Source: Torymus aiolomorphi
Lineage: Eukaryota; Arthropoda; Insecta; Hymenoptera; Torymidae
DNA: 64,000 nucleotides
NCBI GenBank assembly: GCA_036365515.1
Contig: CM070877.1
Span: 85,286,522 to 85,350,521, forward strand
Reading direction: 5' to 3'
The translations under genes and the position numbers were made by a program. The notes under the pieces are model-generated. The model worked only from the letters and a program-made list of their open reading frames with translations, was not told where the DNA came from and did not search any database. Shown piece after piece: positions 10,210-22,408 of this stretch (within the stretch, counting starts at the first letter, position 1; each line of letters opens with the position of its first letter).

Positions 10210-13200
10210 AGAGAAAAAAATTCTCTCTCCGCGGCGTTTTCGTATTTCCATACTTTTTATTGCTGGAATTATTTTCTGAGGATACAAAATACCCGCAAAA
10301 AAATTAGGAACCAAATCGACTCCCCGGAACACCCCCAAAAAGCTGATTATATAGGGGTAGTAACGGAAAATTCTCTCTCCGCGGCGTTTGGTATTTCCAA
10401 ATTTTTATTGCTGGAATTATTTTATGAGCACACAAACTACTCGTAAAAAAATTACGAACCAAATCCACTCCCCGGAAAACCCCCAAACAGCTGATTATAT
10501 TGTGACGTCCAGTCAAGGCCGTCAATACTATTAACCACTTTGCCCTTTTTAGCCTGGAGTAAACCAAGAGCTAAGGATGGCCAAGTCTTACAAACGTTTT
10601 ATTTGAACTTATCATTGAAGGAGGGAGGCACAAAAAAGGTTAATATGTTTGAGGAGACAAGCGATTCCAGCTCTGCCCATTCGGCACAGAACGATCTGAA
10701 CGCTCCTCGGAAGTGGGTATATACGAAGGAGTAAGTTGAGAGAAGATTGGAGAGAAGAAATGAAATTCGAAGACAATTTTTTCACTTATACTTAGATTTA
10801 TTCAGAGTTTCCCTCCCTGGGTTACAAGTGGTGTGCTGGTGGCTGGTCGAGTCCGATGGTGGCGAGGAACTTGTCTGTTCAACTCTGATGGTAGCGAGGA
10901 ACTCACTGACGGTGGAGGGACGAGGGAAAAGCTTAGTTCGGTTTTCTCCCTCTTCCCTCCCGCGCCAAGTACGGTTTGGGGGTACTCTCCGTGGGGGAGT
11001 TTACAAAGATTTTTGGGGACAGTTGACTGGTCGCACAAGTATGGGTGGAAAAATAAGGGTGGGCCTAAGGCCCTTCGACGCGGCTAATTGGCTGCGTGGG
11101 GGAAAGGAGCATCCCCCAGCTTTCGGCTGTAGTTTCGACCGTTTCACAGAGATGACGTTACATGTGGTGTTTCTGCGCCTATTTTCATTAATGTTAAATA
11201 CATCGTTTACATAAAAATTCGGTTAACTATTTATTATATAGTGTTAATTATTGTATAAGAACTTAACAAATGACTTATTTTCTAATTAAATCTAATTTTG
11301 TTGTACAAATTTGCACACACTTAATATTTTAATATTTCCAAAATACGTGGTTTAAAATCTAATTAACTATTGAGTAGAAAATACATATTATTTGTACATT
11401 TATAAGCTTAAAACTAACTTAAAAATTAATAATAGTGTCAAAAATATAACGAAGTGACAATTTTTATTCATTCCTTTATATAGGAAAAGATTTTATAAGT
11501 TAAACTAAATTATTCTGGCGAGACGCTTGTATAAGAATTGTTATTTATAACTAAATTTTTATGTACCGTTGCAATATATTATTGTTGCAATATATTATTA
11601 CAAATGATTACACTTTACGAGTTACAGAACCTATTATTTATTATTGTTGTCAGTTATCCTCGTTGTATAGTAAAAGAAAGTAAAGAACCTGCTTCATTTT
11701 TGCAATACTCTATGTGTTTATATATATGTAAGAGATGCAGTTAATACATATGTATCAGAATAAATTCGCGAATACATCTTGCATTACAATATATATATAT
11801 ATGCCTATACTTTAGTAAACTTTTATAAATAGTATATTTAAAAGAGTGTGTAACGTGGTTTTACAAAGATTTTAATTAAAGTACACAAATATCATTATAT
11901 TCTTATTTTTCATTTTATTTATGAGTTTGTTTATTATTTATTACTAAAATGAAGTTTTTGTGAGGTGTTTTATTTAATTATCTTTACTTCTACCAGGCAT
12001 ATTTTCGTAAAATTTAGATCAGCGTAATCAGAAAAATTTAAATTAACATAAGTTAATAACTACAAGTTAAAATGTAAAAATAAAATTAGCTATATGTAAA
12101 GTCGAAGGAAATTGTAACGGTCGAAATTTTATGGGTTTTCGGCGACGCGTAGGCACGCATGTGCACAGCTGGGGTGGCCTGCCTTTCGGGGTAAGGTCGT
12201 AAAATCTTTCCCTTTTATTCACATAGGAGGAAATGCTTTCGCTCTTGATGAAAGTTTCCACTTGCATGGTGTTCGGTTTTTTTTATCTTATTTCGTGGGA
12301 AAGGATCGGAATGCAATGTCTTGCATCTGCATGACATAAAATCTGACCGTTACTTTGTGCGGACCAATGTTTCGAATACGAGAATTCTTTTGGACTGTTT
12401 GGAAGAAAGGTATATTTTCCTTTTTTTTTTTTAAAGCAGATGTTAATAGGATTCAACGTAGATGGTCGAGAAGACCATCAGACGTTACAATATAGGGGTC
12501 GTGACGGAAAAAAAATTCTCTCTCCGCGGCATTTGGTATTTCCAAACTTCTTATTGCTGGAATTATTTTATGAGCACACAAATTACTCGTAAAAAAATTA
12601 CGAACCAAATCCACTTCCCGAAAAACCCCCAAACAGCTGATTATATAGGGGTCGTACCGTAAAAAAAAATTCTCTCTCCGCGGCGTTTCGTATTCCCAAA
12701 CTTTTTATTGCTGGAATTATTTTCTGAGGATACAAACTATCTGAAAAAAAATTAGGAACCAAATCGACTCCCAGGAATACCCCCAAAAAGCTAATTATAT
12801 AGGGGTAGTAACGGAAAAAAAATTCTCTCTCCGCGGCGTTTGGTATTTCCAAACTTTTTATTGCTAGAATTACTTTATGAGTACACAAACTACTCGTAAA
12901 AAAATTACGAACCAAATCCACTCCCCGGAAAATCCCCAAACAGCTGATTATATAGGGGTCGTGACGGAAAAAAAATTCTCTCTCCGCGGCGTTTGGCATT
13001 TCCAAACTTTTTATTGCTGAAATTATTTTATGAGCATACAAACTATCCGTAAAAAAATTACGAACCAAATCAACTCCCCGGAAAACCCTCAAACACCTGA
13101 TTATATAATCAGCTATATAGGGATCGTGACCGAAAAAAAATTCTCTCTCAGCGGCATTTGGCATTTCCATACTTTTTATTGCTGGAATTATTTTATGAGC

Positions 13201-14500
13201 CCACAAACTACTCGTAAAAACATTACGAACCAAATCCACTCCACGTAAAACCCACAAACATCTGATTATATAGGGGTCGTGACGGAAAAAAAAATTCTCT
13301 CCCCGCGGCGTTTGGTATTTCCAAACTTTTTATTGCTGGAATTATTTTATGAGCACACAAACTACTCGTAAAAAAATTACGAACCAAATCCACTTCCCGG
13401 AAAACCTCCAACCAGCTGATTGATTATATAGGGGTCGTGACGGAATGAAAATTCTCTCTCAGCGGCGTTTCGTATTCCCAAACTTTTTATTGCTGGAATT
13501 ATTTTCTGAGGATACAAACTATCTGAAAAAAAATTAGGAACCAAATCGACTCCCAGGAATACCCCCAAAAAGCTAATTATATAGGGGTAGTAACGGAAAA
13601 AAAATTCTCTCTCTGCGGCGTTTGGTATTTCCAAACTTTTTATTGCTGGAATTACTTTATGAGCACACAAACTACTCGTAAAAAAATTACGAACCAAATC
13701 CACTCCCCGGAAAACCCCCAAACAGCTGATTATATAGGGGTCGTACCGTAAAAAAAATTCTCTCTCCGCGGCGTTTGGCATTTCCAAACTTTTTATTGCT
13801 GAAATTATTTTATGAGCATACAAACTATCCGTAAAAAAATTACGAACCAAATCAACTCCCCGGAAAACCCTCAAACACCTGATTATATAATCAGCTATAT
13901 AGGGATCGTGACCGAAAAAAAATTCTCTCTCAGCGGCATTTGGCATTTCCATACTTTTTATTGCTGGAATTATTTTATGAGCCCACAAACTACTCGTAAA
14001 AACATTACGAACCAAATCCACTCCACGTAAAACCCACAAACATCTGATTATATAGGAGTCGTGACGGAAAAAAAATTCTCTCTCCGCGGCGTTTGGTATT
14101 TCCAAACTTTTTATTGCTGGAATTATTTTATGAGCACACAAACTACTCGTAAAAAAATTACGAACCAAATCCACTTCCCGGAAAACCTCCAAACAGCTGA
14201 TTATATAGGGGTCGTGACGGAAAGAAAATTCTCTCTCAGCGGCGTTTGGCATTTCCAAACTTTTTCGTGCTGGTATTGTTTTATGAGTATTCAAACCACC
14301 CGTAATAAAATTTAGAACCAAATCGACTCCCCGGAAAACCCAAAACACCTGATTATATAATCAGCTATATAGGGGTCGTGACGGAAAAAAAATTCCCACT
14401 CCGCGGCGTCTGGCATTTTCAAACTTTTTAAAGCCGGGTTTACTTTTTGAGCATAAAAACTCCATGTAAAATAATTACGAACCAAATCGACTCAAAATAA
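10210..14500 (+). repeat. Left ~153-bp satellite array
   Basis: Tandem monomers marked by ATTCTCTCTCCGCGGC and CAGCTGATTATATAGGGG. About two lie at 10210-10500 and thirteen at 12490-14500, split by the solo LTR. Two monomer types alternate, GAGCACACAAAC versus GAGGATACAAAC. 13030-13248 and 13812-14030 are near-identical, giving a five-monomer higher-order repeat of 782 bp. A 13-bp insertion (ATAATCAGCTATA) marks some units. Because ~153 is divisible by three, long spurious ORFs appear. Confidence 0.95.
10501..12489. mobile_element. Solo LTR, 1,989 bp, in the left array
   Basis: Begins TGTGACGTCC and ends GACGTTACA, so the ends are TG...CA and partly inverted. It interrupts a satellite monomer and is flanked by ATAT on both sides (10497-10500, 12490-12493), a 4-bp duplication typical of gypsy-type integrases. 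No pol domain is found. ORFs such as 10747-11214 (155 aa) have no recognisable domain. The AT-rich half (11200-12100) shows nothing else. A very long LTR is the simplest reading; a different non-autonomous element is possible. Confidence 0.75.
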
Positions 14501-14504
14501 AAAA

Positions 14505-16095
14505 CCGGTTAACAATCAATCATTTTTTATGTTTTTCATGTCTTCTTCCAATCGGTATATTTATTAATACGGACAGGAGCACACTTACGATAGTTGCACA
14601 ATTTGTTTAGCTTTTTTGTTTGCCAAAAACTTCAATTTGAGCCCTGGTAGGTCGGTGTGCTATGAAAATTTTTTAAGGTGGCTCGAGCGGTCTAGTAGAC
14701 CTAAAGCTATGAACATTTTTTACAAAAATTCATTTACACATTCCAATCTGAAAACTGATATGATAGAAAGCAGAGTTCTTAACATACCGGAAAATATTTT
14801 TGTTAGAGAATTTCCAATTTTGCAAAAGTATGTTTTGTGCATTAAAAAAAAAATCAATAAGAAATACAAATCTTTCTTGTTTTTCATTCAACTTTAATTT
14901 GCAAGGTCTCATTTTCTTCCTTGTTAAATTTCAGGGGGAGCCGCCGATATCAAAATTGAAAAATTTTCAAAACCTGCAAAGTTATATGCATTTGTTTCTA
15001 AAATTCAGTGACAAATCTGCAAACAATACAGACAAGATAGGTTAGCATGCAGGCGAGCGTAGCGCGCTCTGCTTTAGAATCTAGTTCCTATTGTAAAAGG
15101 GTGATAGTGATTATTATCGAATTGAAGCTTACAGAGCCAACTTCAGAGCGTTGTCAAAAAATTTCATTTGCGAATTCAGTAGGTAAGATAGTCTGGTGTT
15201 CAGGCTGCTTTAGAATCTAGTACGGGTAAAAAGTAGGGGTGCATGAGTACTCGGCTTGGCGTGTTAGAACTGTATCGGGCTTTTTCTTCGAACTTGAATC
15301 GAGTACACTATACTTTGAACTACTTGAGTCAGGTCGAACTACTCGGATCAACTCGAACTACTCGAATGAAGTCAAGCTACTCGAATTAAGTAGTTTGATC
15401 TAGATAGAACCAGCTGGCTCTCTTAGTAACTTATAAAATGATATATATACTTAATTAGCTGAATGTAATTTGTTTTCGGATTTATATACTACTTAGCGAT
15501 AATAATTATAATTATCCTAAGATTACTTATAATTATGTATAATTTTTTATTTATAATTCTTTTATAATTTATTCACTACTATGCACTGGAAGTTCGAAGT
15601 GTCCTATTATTTCAAACCACTCGATCGAAGTTCGAACTACTCGAACTATTTCTAACTACTCAATATATCAAGTAAAACATTTGATTCGACTTGAGTTCGT
15701 CGAGTTGAGTTTATAGAGCAAATAGTTCGGATCTTCGAGTAGTCGTGCACCCCTAGTAAAAAATTACTGACATTTATCAATACGTATTGATTAAATTTTC
15801 AGGGGAAAGGCTAGCATCCTTATCTACACCTATATCATTTCCAAAGATATTCCCTAAATATTAGTATTTGTTACTCGTAAAGAAAATTATTTTATAAACG
15901 TGCGTGTGCAACGAAGCTCCACAAGTTTCCTATTTAAAAAATTACTAATACCAATGTGTACCTAAAGTATAATTTTTTTTCTGTCAACTGCTTTATATAT
16001 AAAGACAAGAAAAACACGTTTTACTAATTTACTTACTGTTTTTATTTGATAAAATCAATATTTTTCTTCAAGATGCAATAGTTTCTTACAAACAA
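14505..16095 (+). repeat. Direct repeat DR1, interrupted by a MITE
   Basis: 14512-14668 matches 37880-38030, and 15761-16095 matches 38088-38615 minus a hairpin insert, both in the same orientation, with lower similarity between. It starts right where the left satellite array ends. 14669-15233 holds AT-rich sequence with TGCTTTAGAATCTAGT repeated at 15070 and 15206; no gene is seen. Confidence 0.75.
15234..15755. mobile_element. hAT-like MITE rich in CTCGAACTA repeats
   Basis: The inverted ends TAGGGGTGCATGAGTACTCG and its partner (ending ...GTGCACCCCTA) match at 17 or so positions. Flanking 8-mers GTAAAAAG (15226-15233) and GTAAAAAA (15756-15763) agree at 7 of 8. The interior has degenerate TCGAACTACTCGAA units. 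No transposase. Confidence 0.75.
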
Positions 16096-17853
16096 AAAAG
16101 TTTTTTTTATAACGGACTAATAGTATTTAATTTTAATTTTTATAAAAATGCAGCGTCGCTGAGATAATATTTTTGTTAATAGTAGGCACATCATATCCAA
16201 TCACATTTACCGAAATTTTGACAAGAGTTGATAGCCTAAAAAAGTTGGTACAGCGATTTTTACCATATTCTGGGAGGTTTTTTTATTAATGTTTATAAGT
16301 ATAAAATTGTCTTCAGAGTAAACGGAGGAAATATCTAAATTTAGGCCTCTTCTGATGCCCCATGAGCTTATCCTTGCATAACAGTGAGTTCTATGTAGTG
16401 GAACATGTTACTGGAAGTGGATTATATAAATATTTACTTGACTTATAGTTAGCTAAATATGTGAGAACCATAGACTCCCTGTCGAAAAAAATTAAAGTGT
16501 TAAAGGCACATCTGCCGGACAAAGTTTTTTTGTTCCTTAAGCCTCTCTGAATGTCAACAAAATTATTTACTTTTAAATCTAAAATTAAGAATAATTTCGT
16601 CTTTTTTCTAAACGACGACACCTTATAAATACTGTCATCTACCTATTTGATCTTTGAAAGAATAATTATCTACACTGAAATTATTGCTTTAAAAGTTACA
16701 GTTTTCTAAGTGATAAACGTTATTACAATTATAACTTCCTATAATAATTTGCTACTATCGATAATTCAATAAATATTTGAAAATATTATATATCAATTTT
16801 TTTTCAATCATCACATCAGCTTAACGTATTTCTTATAATTAGTAAATAAAAAATTAAATGGGATGACTGATGTTCCTTATTCACTTATTTACTTCAATTA
16901 CAATATGAATTACGTAAAGCTGATGTAATGATTAAAAAAATATTGATATTTTATATTTTTAGATATTTATTGAATTATCGCGTGTAACAAATTATTATGA
17001 GAAGTTATAATTGTAATAACGATTATTCCTTAGAAAACTGTAACTTTTAAAGTAATAATTTCAGTGTAGGTAATTATTCATGCAAAGATCAAATAGTTAG
17101 ATGCTAGTATTTATAAGTGTCGTCGTTTAGAAAAAAGACGAAATTATCCTTAATTTTTAGATTTAAAAGTAAATAATTTTTTTCACATTCAGAAAGGCTT
17201 AAAGAACAAGAAAACTTTGTCTTGTAGATATGCCTTCAAAATTAAATATCTTTTCCGAGTTTCGTCATTTAAAAAAAAGTGAAACTTCTTATCAATCCAA
17301 AATTGACTTATAAGTGTCGACGAAAAATGATACTACTAAATTGAGCTTGTACATATTTTTTTTAACTTTCAGAAAAACTTTGTCCTGTAGATGTGTCTTC
17401 AAAGAAATTTTTTATTTTTATCGAGACATAAGAGGGAAATAACTTTTATAGTACTGTGACGTATCTATGGTTCTCAGATATTTAGCTAAGTCAAGCAAAT
17501 ATTTATATAATCCACTTCCAGTAACATGTTCCACTACATAGAACTTACTGTTATGCAAGGATAAGCTCATCGGACATCAGAAGAGGCCTAAATTTAGATA
17601 TTTCCTCCACGTACTGAAGACAATTTTATACTTAAAACGTTGCTAAAAAAAACTGCTAGAATATGGTAAAAAAACGCTGTACCAATTTATTTAAGCTATC
17701 AACTCTTGTTAAATTTTCGGTAAATTTGATTTTGGATACGATGTGCCTACTATTAACAAAAATATTATCTCCGCGATGCTGCATGCTTATAAAAATTAAA
17801 ATTAAATACTATTTGTCCGTTATAAAAAAAATTTTTTGTTTTTATATTTTCCT
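16091..17853. mobile_element. Fold-back (long inverted repeat) element
   Basis: The left arm (16091 to about 16838) is the reverse complement of the right arm (about 16910-17853), separated by a ~70-bp AT-rich loop. Landmarks: GTGGAACATGTTACTGG near 16400 and its complement near 17525. The right arm is ~190 bp longer, owing to a partial internal duplication around 17190-17400. No convincing ORF; 16391-16621 (76 aa) and 17663-17884 (73 aa) are chance frames in the arms. Confidence 0.85.
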
Positions 17854-17999
17854 AAAAATGCACCCCTCGTCGAAGAAATCATAATTTTTTCGTGGCACAC
17901 ATAAAGAACGGTAAATAGGTAGGAAATATATGTAGAAAAAAGAAGAAGTTTATATTTTTTTATAATTTTTTATATCATTTTTTATAATTTGAGGATATT

Positions 18000-18145
18000 T
18001 CGTCGGGTGGGAAGAAGAAGGTTCTATCTCAAAGGAGCACGTGAAGAGGTCCTATCTCAGTAGTGTCCCACCTTCTTACGCGCTCGTCTAGAATAGGGCC
18101 TTTTCACGTGCTTCTCCGAGATAAAATCTTCTCCCCATCCGATGA
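18000..18145. mobile_element. Short fold-back MITE
   Basis: Near-complete inverted repeat: TCGTCGGGTGGGAAGAAG at the left and TTCTCCCCATCCGATGA at the right, with arms of about 55 bp sharing GCACGTGAA. 17854-18000 is AT-rich with nothing recognised. Confidence 0.7.
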
Positions 18146-18228
18146 TCACTTTTGTTTTAAAGATTTTTTTCATATCGAATCCTAGTTCAATGAACCTATT
18201 TATTCAATATATCGATGACTGACCGGAA

Positions 18229-18500
18229 CAAGGTTGTATCTCACCGCGCGGATGAAGAACGTCGTATCTAAGCGCGCGGACGAATTAAGAACGTCGTATC
18301 TCACTGCGAAGATGAAGAACGACGTATCTCACCGCGCAGATGATGAACGTCGTATCTTACCGCTCGGACGAAGAACATCGTATCTCACCGCGCGGATGAA
18401 GAATATCGTATCTCACCGCGCGGATGAAGAACGTCGTATCTCGGCGCTCTTGCGGAGTACACGGCCGCCAGTATATGGCGAGATACGATGTCTTTCGTCC
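18229..18500. repeat. ~29-bp minisatellite
   Basis: Seven or eight imperfect copies of a CGTATCTCACCGCGCGGATG-type unit; the last copy (18478-18515) is inverted, giving a terminal hairpin. An ORF across it (18234-18560) is a by-product. 18516-18972 is AT-rich and otherwise featureless. Confidence 0.85.
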
Positions 18501-18972
18501 GCGCGCCGAGATAAGGTAAAAGTACCAATAGATGGCCGCTTAGTGAAGCTAGAATTTTAATGTCATATTTTAAATGCGAAATATTATTAAAAATGCATAG
18601 AATCAGTAGCCAATAGAATTATTATAACTTTTTACTTGCGAAAAAAGTATTTAATTTGTGAAAATAAGCTTTTATGATAGAAAAATTAATTAAATTATGA
18701 ATACACTGCTTGTACTAGTAGTTGGACCGTGTTAAAAAGTCATGTACTAGTGGTCGAAATTGTTAGTCCCAATACTTGGACCATATAATTTGTACTCTAT
18801 ATTTATTTTGATTTTTATGTAAAAATAATAAAATCGCTAAATTTTGGACTGGAAATACATTTTAACACTAAATCAATCGTTAATAATATGAAATTACAGC
18901 AAATCAATGTGTAATAATCATATTATGGTTTTCCAACCTACTAACTCTACCAATACGTAGGAACCCTAACAG

Positions 18973-19266
18973 TAGTATATGAACTGGTATAGCGAGACAT
19001 ATCATATTACAAGGGGGGAGGGGGGCACCCCGTGGCGGCGCCGCGGGTGGGGTCATTAAGTTAAGTGTTATGTAAACAGTAGCTGCACGGTAGCTAATGA
19101 CCCATGTCAAGGGCCCATGTCAATGGGGCTATTGTTTTCAAAACCGCTACTGTTTTGTAAACAAGCCACCCATTAACAATGGGTAATTAGCTACTGTTTA
19201 CATAACAGTTATACCCTCTTGACACCTCCGTGTAATATGATATGCGCTATACCAGTCCATGTACTA
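18973..19266. mobile_element. TIR MITE
   Basis: Inverted ends TAGTATATGAACTGGTATAG and TAGTACATGGACTGGTATAG (right end reverse-complemented). A second inner inverted pair centres on GTTATGTAAACAGTAGCT. 294 bp, non-coding; no target duplication identified. Confidence 0.75.
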
Positions 19267-19522
19267 GAGAGAGAGAGAGAGAGAGTACGCACGCACACAT
19301 CCACCCACGCACACCCACCCACCCACACCCACATCCACCCACCTACAGAGAGAGGAGATGGCGCTCGCACCCACCCACCCACCCACACCCACCCGCACAC
19401 CCACATCCACCCATCCACAGAGAGAGAGAGATGGCGCTCGCACCCACCCACCCCACACACCCACCCACCCCACACACCCACCCACCCACACACCCAGAGA
19501 GAGAGAGAGAGAGAGAGATAGA
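19267..19522. repeat. GA and CACCC microsatellite cluster
   Basis: GA runs at both ends flank CACCC/CACAC-type repeats with two AGATGGCGCTCGCACCCACC copies (about 19357 and 19431). ORFs on both strands here are low-complexity. 19523-20370 is AT-rich with a GC-richer patch near 19920-20060 and nothing recognised. Confidence 0.95.
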
Positions 19523-20373
19523 TTTTTTTCTTCAAAAATTATTTATGTTTCAAATTATATATAAAAAATGAATGAAATAATTTATTATAATATTAAATTC
19601 AGAACATTTTAAAATTACTAAATAACCTTTACTTCAAATCATAGTTTCTTGACGAAATTTTACACATATCTTGCCTATATCTACCACGTATACTGATAGA
19701 AAGAATGGTTTGAGAGAAATCCGCGATTCACTTTCGAAGAAATGTTTTCATTACGTTTAACTTTAATGAACATTCTTTAAGATTTTGGAATATTCATCAA
19801 CAGTTAATACTCGGATGTCTTTTATGGAAGACTTTGCGAATCTTTACTGTGAAGTAATTATTTCTTAAATATTAATAAATCGCTGTTATACTTGTAAAAA
19901 ATGGAAAAGAAATAAGGTTAGGAGAGCGCGCGAAACTCGCTCGAAACTCGCTTGCTGTACACCAACGAAACACGTAAGCGCGTGGCTCCGTGACCTACGA
20001 GTCTGCGTGTCTGCTGCGTGCGTCTAACGCTTCTAGGCATTTCCGTCGCTTTCCGTTGGATTCAAGTATTAGTGCTCTCTTACTCAAGTACCTATGCATT
20101 AATAAAAGTCAAATACAGCTTTTAAGTAATATTTATTAACACTTAACGAACCATTTCTCAACTGTTAAGGAATAGCGTCGGTAAAGTTGAACTTTTTCAA
20201 GTATTCGCGACAACTGATCGATTTCTTAATGTTGGATGGGTATTTCTCTCAATTAAACTAAGCACTCATTATATAAAATCAAACTCCTTTTATTAAGCAA
20301 ACAATCTTATAAATACGGTGAGACGAAAGAGACAGTGAGAAACAGAATAAGAGACAGACAGACAGAAGGATAG

Positions 20374-20431
<58 letters not shown>

Positions 20432-20437
20432 AGAGAG
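20374..20437. repeat. AG microsatellite
   Basis: More than 25 uninterrupted AG units. 20438-20924 is unique sequence downstream of the last Polinton ORF; I see no gene in it. Confidence 0.95.
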
Positions 20438-20924
20438 TTCCTTTGTGTGGTGCAGGTATGCGTCAGCATCTCTACTCCATCGTTGGTCCGTCGAACTGCG
20501 CAGCGGGAGTCCCAAGTGGTCAAAGTATAAGAAATAGTTTTGTATACGTAATAATGAGTTTATGGCCCTGAAAAGGGCCGTTTTTGTGTTAAGTTTTAAT
20601 TACATCGTGAATAACCTTGTTTTTTGGAAAAGGAATTGTATTGGTGGAAAACGATTTATATCGCGATGAATCTTTATCCGTCGACGAATAATCTTTCTTT
20701 TCTTTATCGATGAGAGGCTGTTTATACTCTGATGTCTGCTTGCTAAATGGCGGACCCATTATGTGTGCTCTGTGAAGGTTGCAGTCCTTCTGCTCTCGCG
20801 CCGATGCTACTATTAGCTTATATGTAAGGCCAAGTGATTGATGGTGGATGGGGATAGAGCGGAAGAGTAGGGGCTATGAAATAATGAAGAAGAAGGCAAT
20901 TCAATTAAAATTTGTATTTATTGA

Positions 20925-21782
20925 TTAATTATTAACAGCCTCGTATACATCTTTTTCTAGTGTCGGTAAATAAAGACATTTTATTTCTACTAATAGTCTA
21001 TCCACATTCGAATTACCAAAGTTTGAATAAATCATCCGGTTTTTTACATTAGATATCAATTCGTCTTTGTGGTCGTTGAAAAGTTTAAGAAATGTGGACC
21101 CGTCGAAACATTTATCAAGTTCGCGACTGTTCTCGTGCATTTTCAAACTGTCTATCATTACATCATACATGACATTAACATATGTGGACATATCCTCTAA
21201 CTCGCGAAGACGAAACTCTATACACTCGCGCATGCTTTTTAATATTAGAAAAGTACGTCGCATGATCACAACACTTGGAAGACTCTCAACTTTTTTCTTC
21301 TTTCGCGCCGGTGCACTCTCGTCGTCGTCGTTGTCATCTGCGTCGACGGCCGTGATGATTGACTCTGTATCGATGCGCAATCCGTCGTTGGTATCCCAAT
21401 CTTGCGCCTCATGCTGATACCGGCGCCGGCTCCGTAATGACACAGGCTCCACTGTTTTCTTTTTCTGATTGATTCCCAGTACTCTAGAGTTATAAGCGGT
21501 AGTCAAATTAATCTCGTGCTCAGTTAGGTCGATTTTTGTAAACTCTTGCTTGTGCCCGTACAGATGACACATTACTGCAGGAAAATGCGTGGTGAATTCC
21601 TCCCACGCGGTGATTTCCATTGTTATGTATTTGCGTGGCGAAGTATCGCCACCGAATTGAATCACTGTACGGAAATGCCCACCGTAATATTGCAATCCAA
21701 GGTATGCAAATTTCGAGTGAGACTTATTGAGCGCGTAACTTGTGTTAAAAAGCAAGTTTTGCGGAAGATCGTCTTGATTCAT
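20925..21782 (-). CDS. Polinton accessory ORF of unknown function (285 aa)
   Basis: Intact ORF starting MNQDDLPQNLLF. It is the last minus-strand gene of the cassette. Residues ~1-100 look globular, ~105-175 contain a charged, low-complexity linker (RSRRRYQHEAQDWD, DADDNDDDES, then ARKKKKVE, a possible nuclear localisation signal), and the remainder is predicted helical. I recognise no enzyme motif. Its place within a set of Polinton genes and its open frame suggest a virion or regulatory accessory protein; function is not assigned. Confidence 0.7.
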   Translation of the reverse strand: MNQDDLPQNLLFNTSYALNKSHSKFAYLGLQYYGGHFRTVIQFGGDTSPRKYITMEITAWEEFTTHFPAVMCHLYGHKQEFTKIDLTEHEINLTTAYNSRVLGINQKKKTVEPVSLRSRRRYQHEAQDWDTNDGLRIDTESIITAVDADDNDDDESAPARKKKKVESLPSVVIMRRTFLILKSMRECIEFRLRELEDMSTYVNVMYDVMIDSLKMHENSRELDKCFDGSTFLKLFNDHKDELISNVKNRMIYSNFGNSNVDRLLVEIKCLYLPTLEKDVYEAVNN

Positions 21783-22352
21783 TTTAAAATAGCTGTCACA
21801 AACTTGTTTTAAAAAAGAAATACTAATGCTCGTGGCTGAAGCAATGTCGTTGTACGAGTGTACTTTGTGTGTGTGTGTGTAAAGAAATACTGAGGCGTGC
21901 TTTCGACAGCTGATTTGACTGCTGGTGCTGCTGGTGCTGCGTGTTCTACTAGACTACGTAACGTCGTCGGTTGCGCTATTCGTTTGGGTGTGCGCCTCGA
22001 GAGGTGGTAGGGGACGCCGACAGTGGGGGATGGCGGCGCAGCCAATGAGAGCACGAGTATGACGCAACGTACCCGTTGGTGGGGAAAGGTGGCGAGAAAA
22101 ATATTAGGTTTATGGTTGTACCCAATGACTGTGGAAAGTGTTTTCAATAATTGTCGTTATGAATGCGTCCATTGTTTAGCGTTTTCAATCACGTACTCTC
22201 GACAAAGATTTTCGTGAGAAGGAAATGCGTGCTGTGGCGCGTACCCGATAACAGCGTTAAGTGGTTCTAAGCACAGTTCACCCTGGCCATGAATGCGTCA
22301 ATTGTTCAACGAATTTAACGGACAGTTTCAAGAGTGTGCTCTCGATTTTACG

Positions 22353-22408
<56 letters not shown>

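Noticed and set aside
10747..11214. 155-aa plus-strand ORF in the solo LTR
   Set aside because: No domain, overlapped by other open frames on both strands, inside an LTR-like element.
12598..14348. Long ORFs (219 and 323 aa) on the minus strand
   Set aside because: They are frames through the ~153-bp satellite, whose length is a multiple of three; the peptide repeats every 51 residues and both strands are open.
14616..15045. Overlapping short ORFs near the left array
   Set aside because: They lie in DR1 and AT-rich sequence, with no domain and no support from the matching DR2 copy.
19209..19571. Overlapping His/Pro- and Trp/Gly-rich ORFs
   Set aside because: Pure translation of GA and CACCC microsatellites in all frames.
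20279..20523. Ser/Leu repeat ORFs on the minus strand
   Set aside because: Translation of the AG microsatellite.
21809..22147. 112-aa minus-strand ORF upstream of the 285-aa Polinton gene
   Set aside because: Low complexity (Thr-His repeats from GT-rich DNA), overlaps diverged repeats, no domain.
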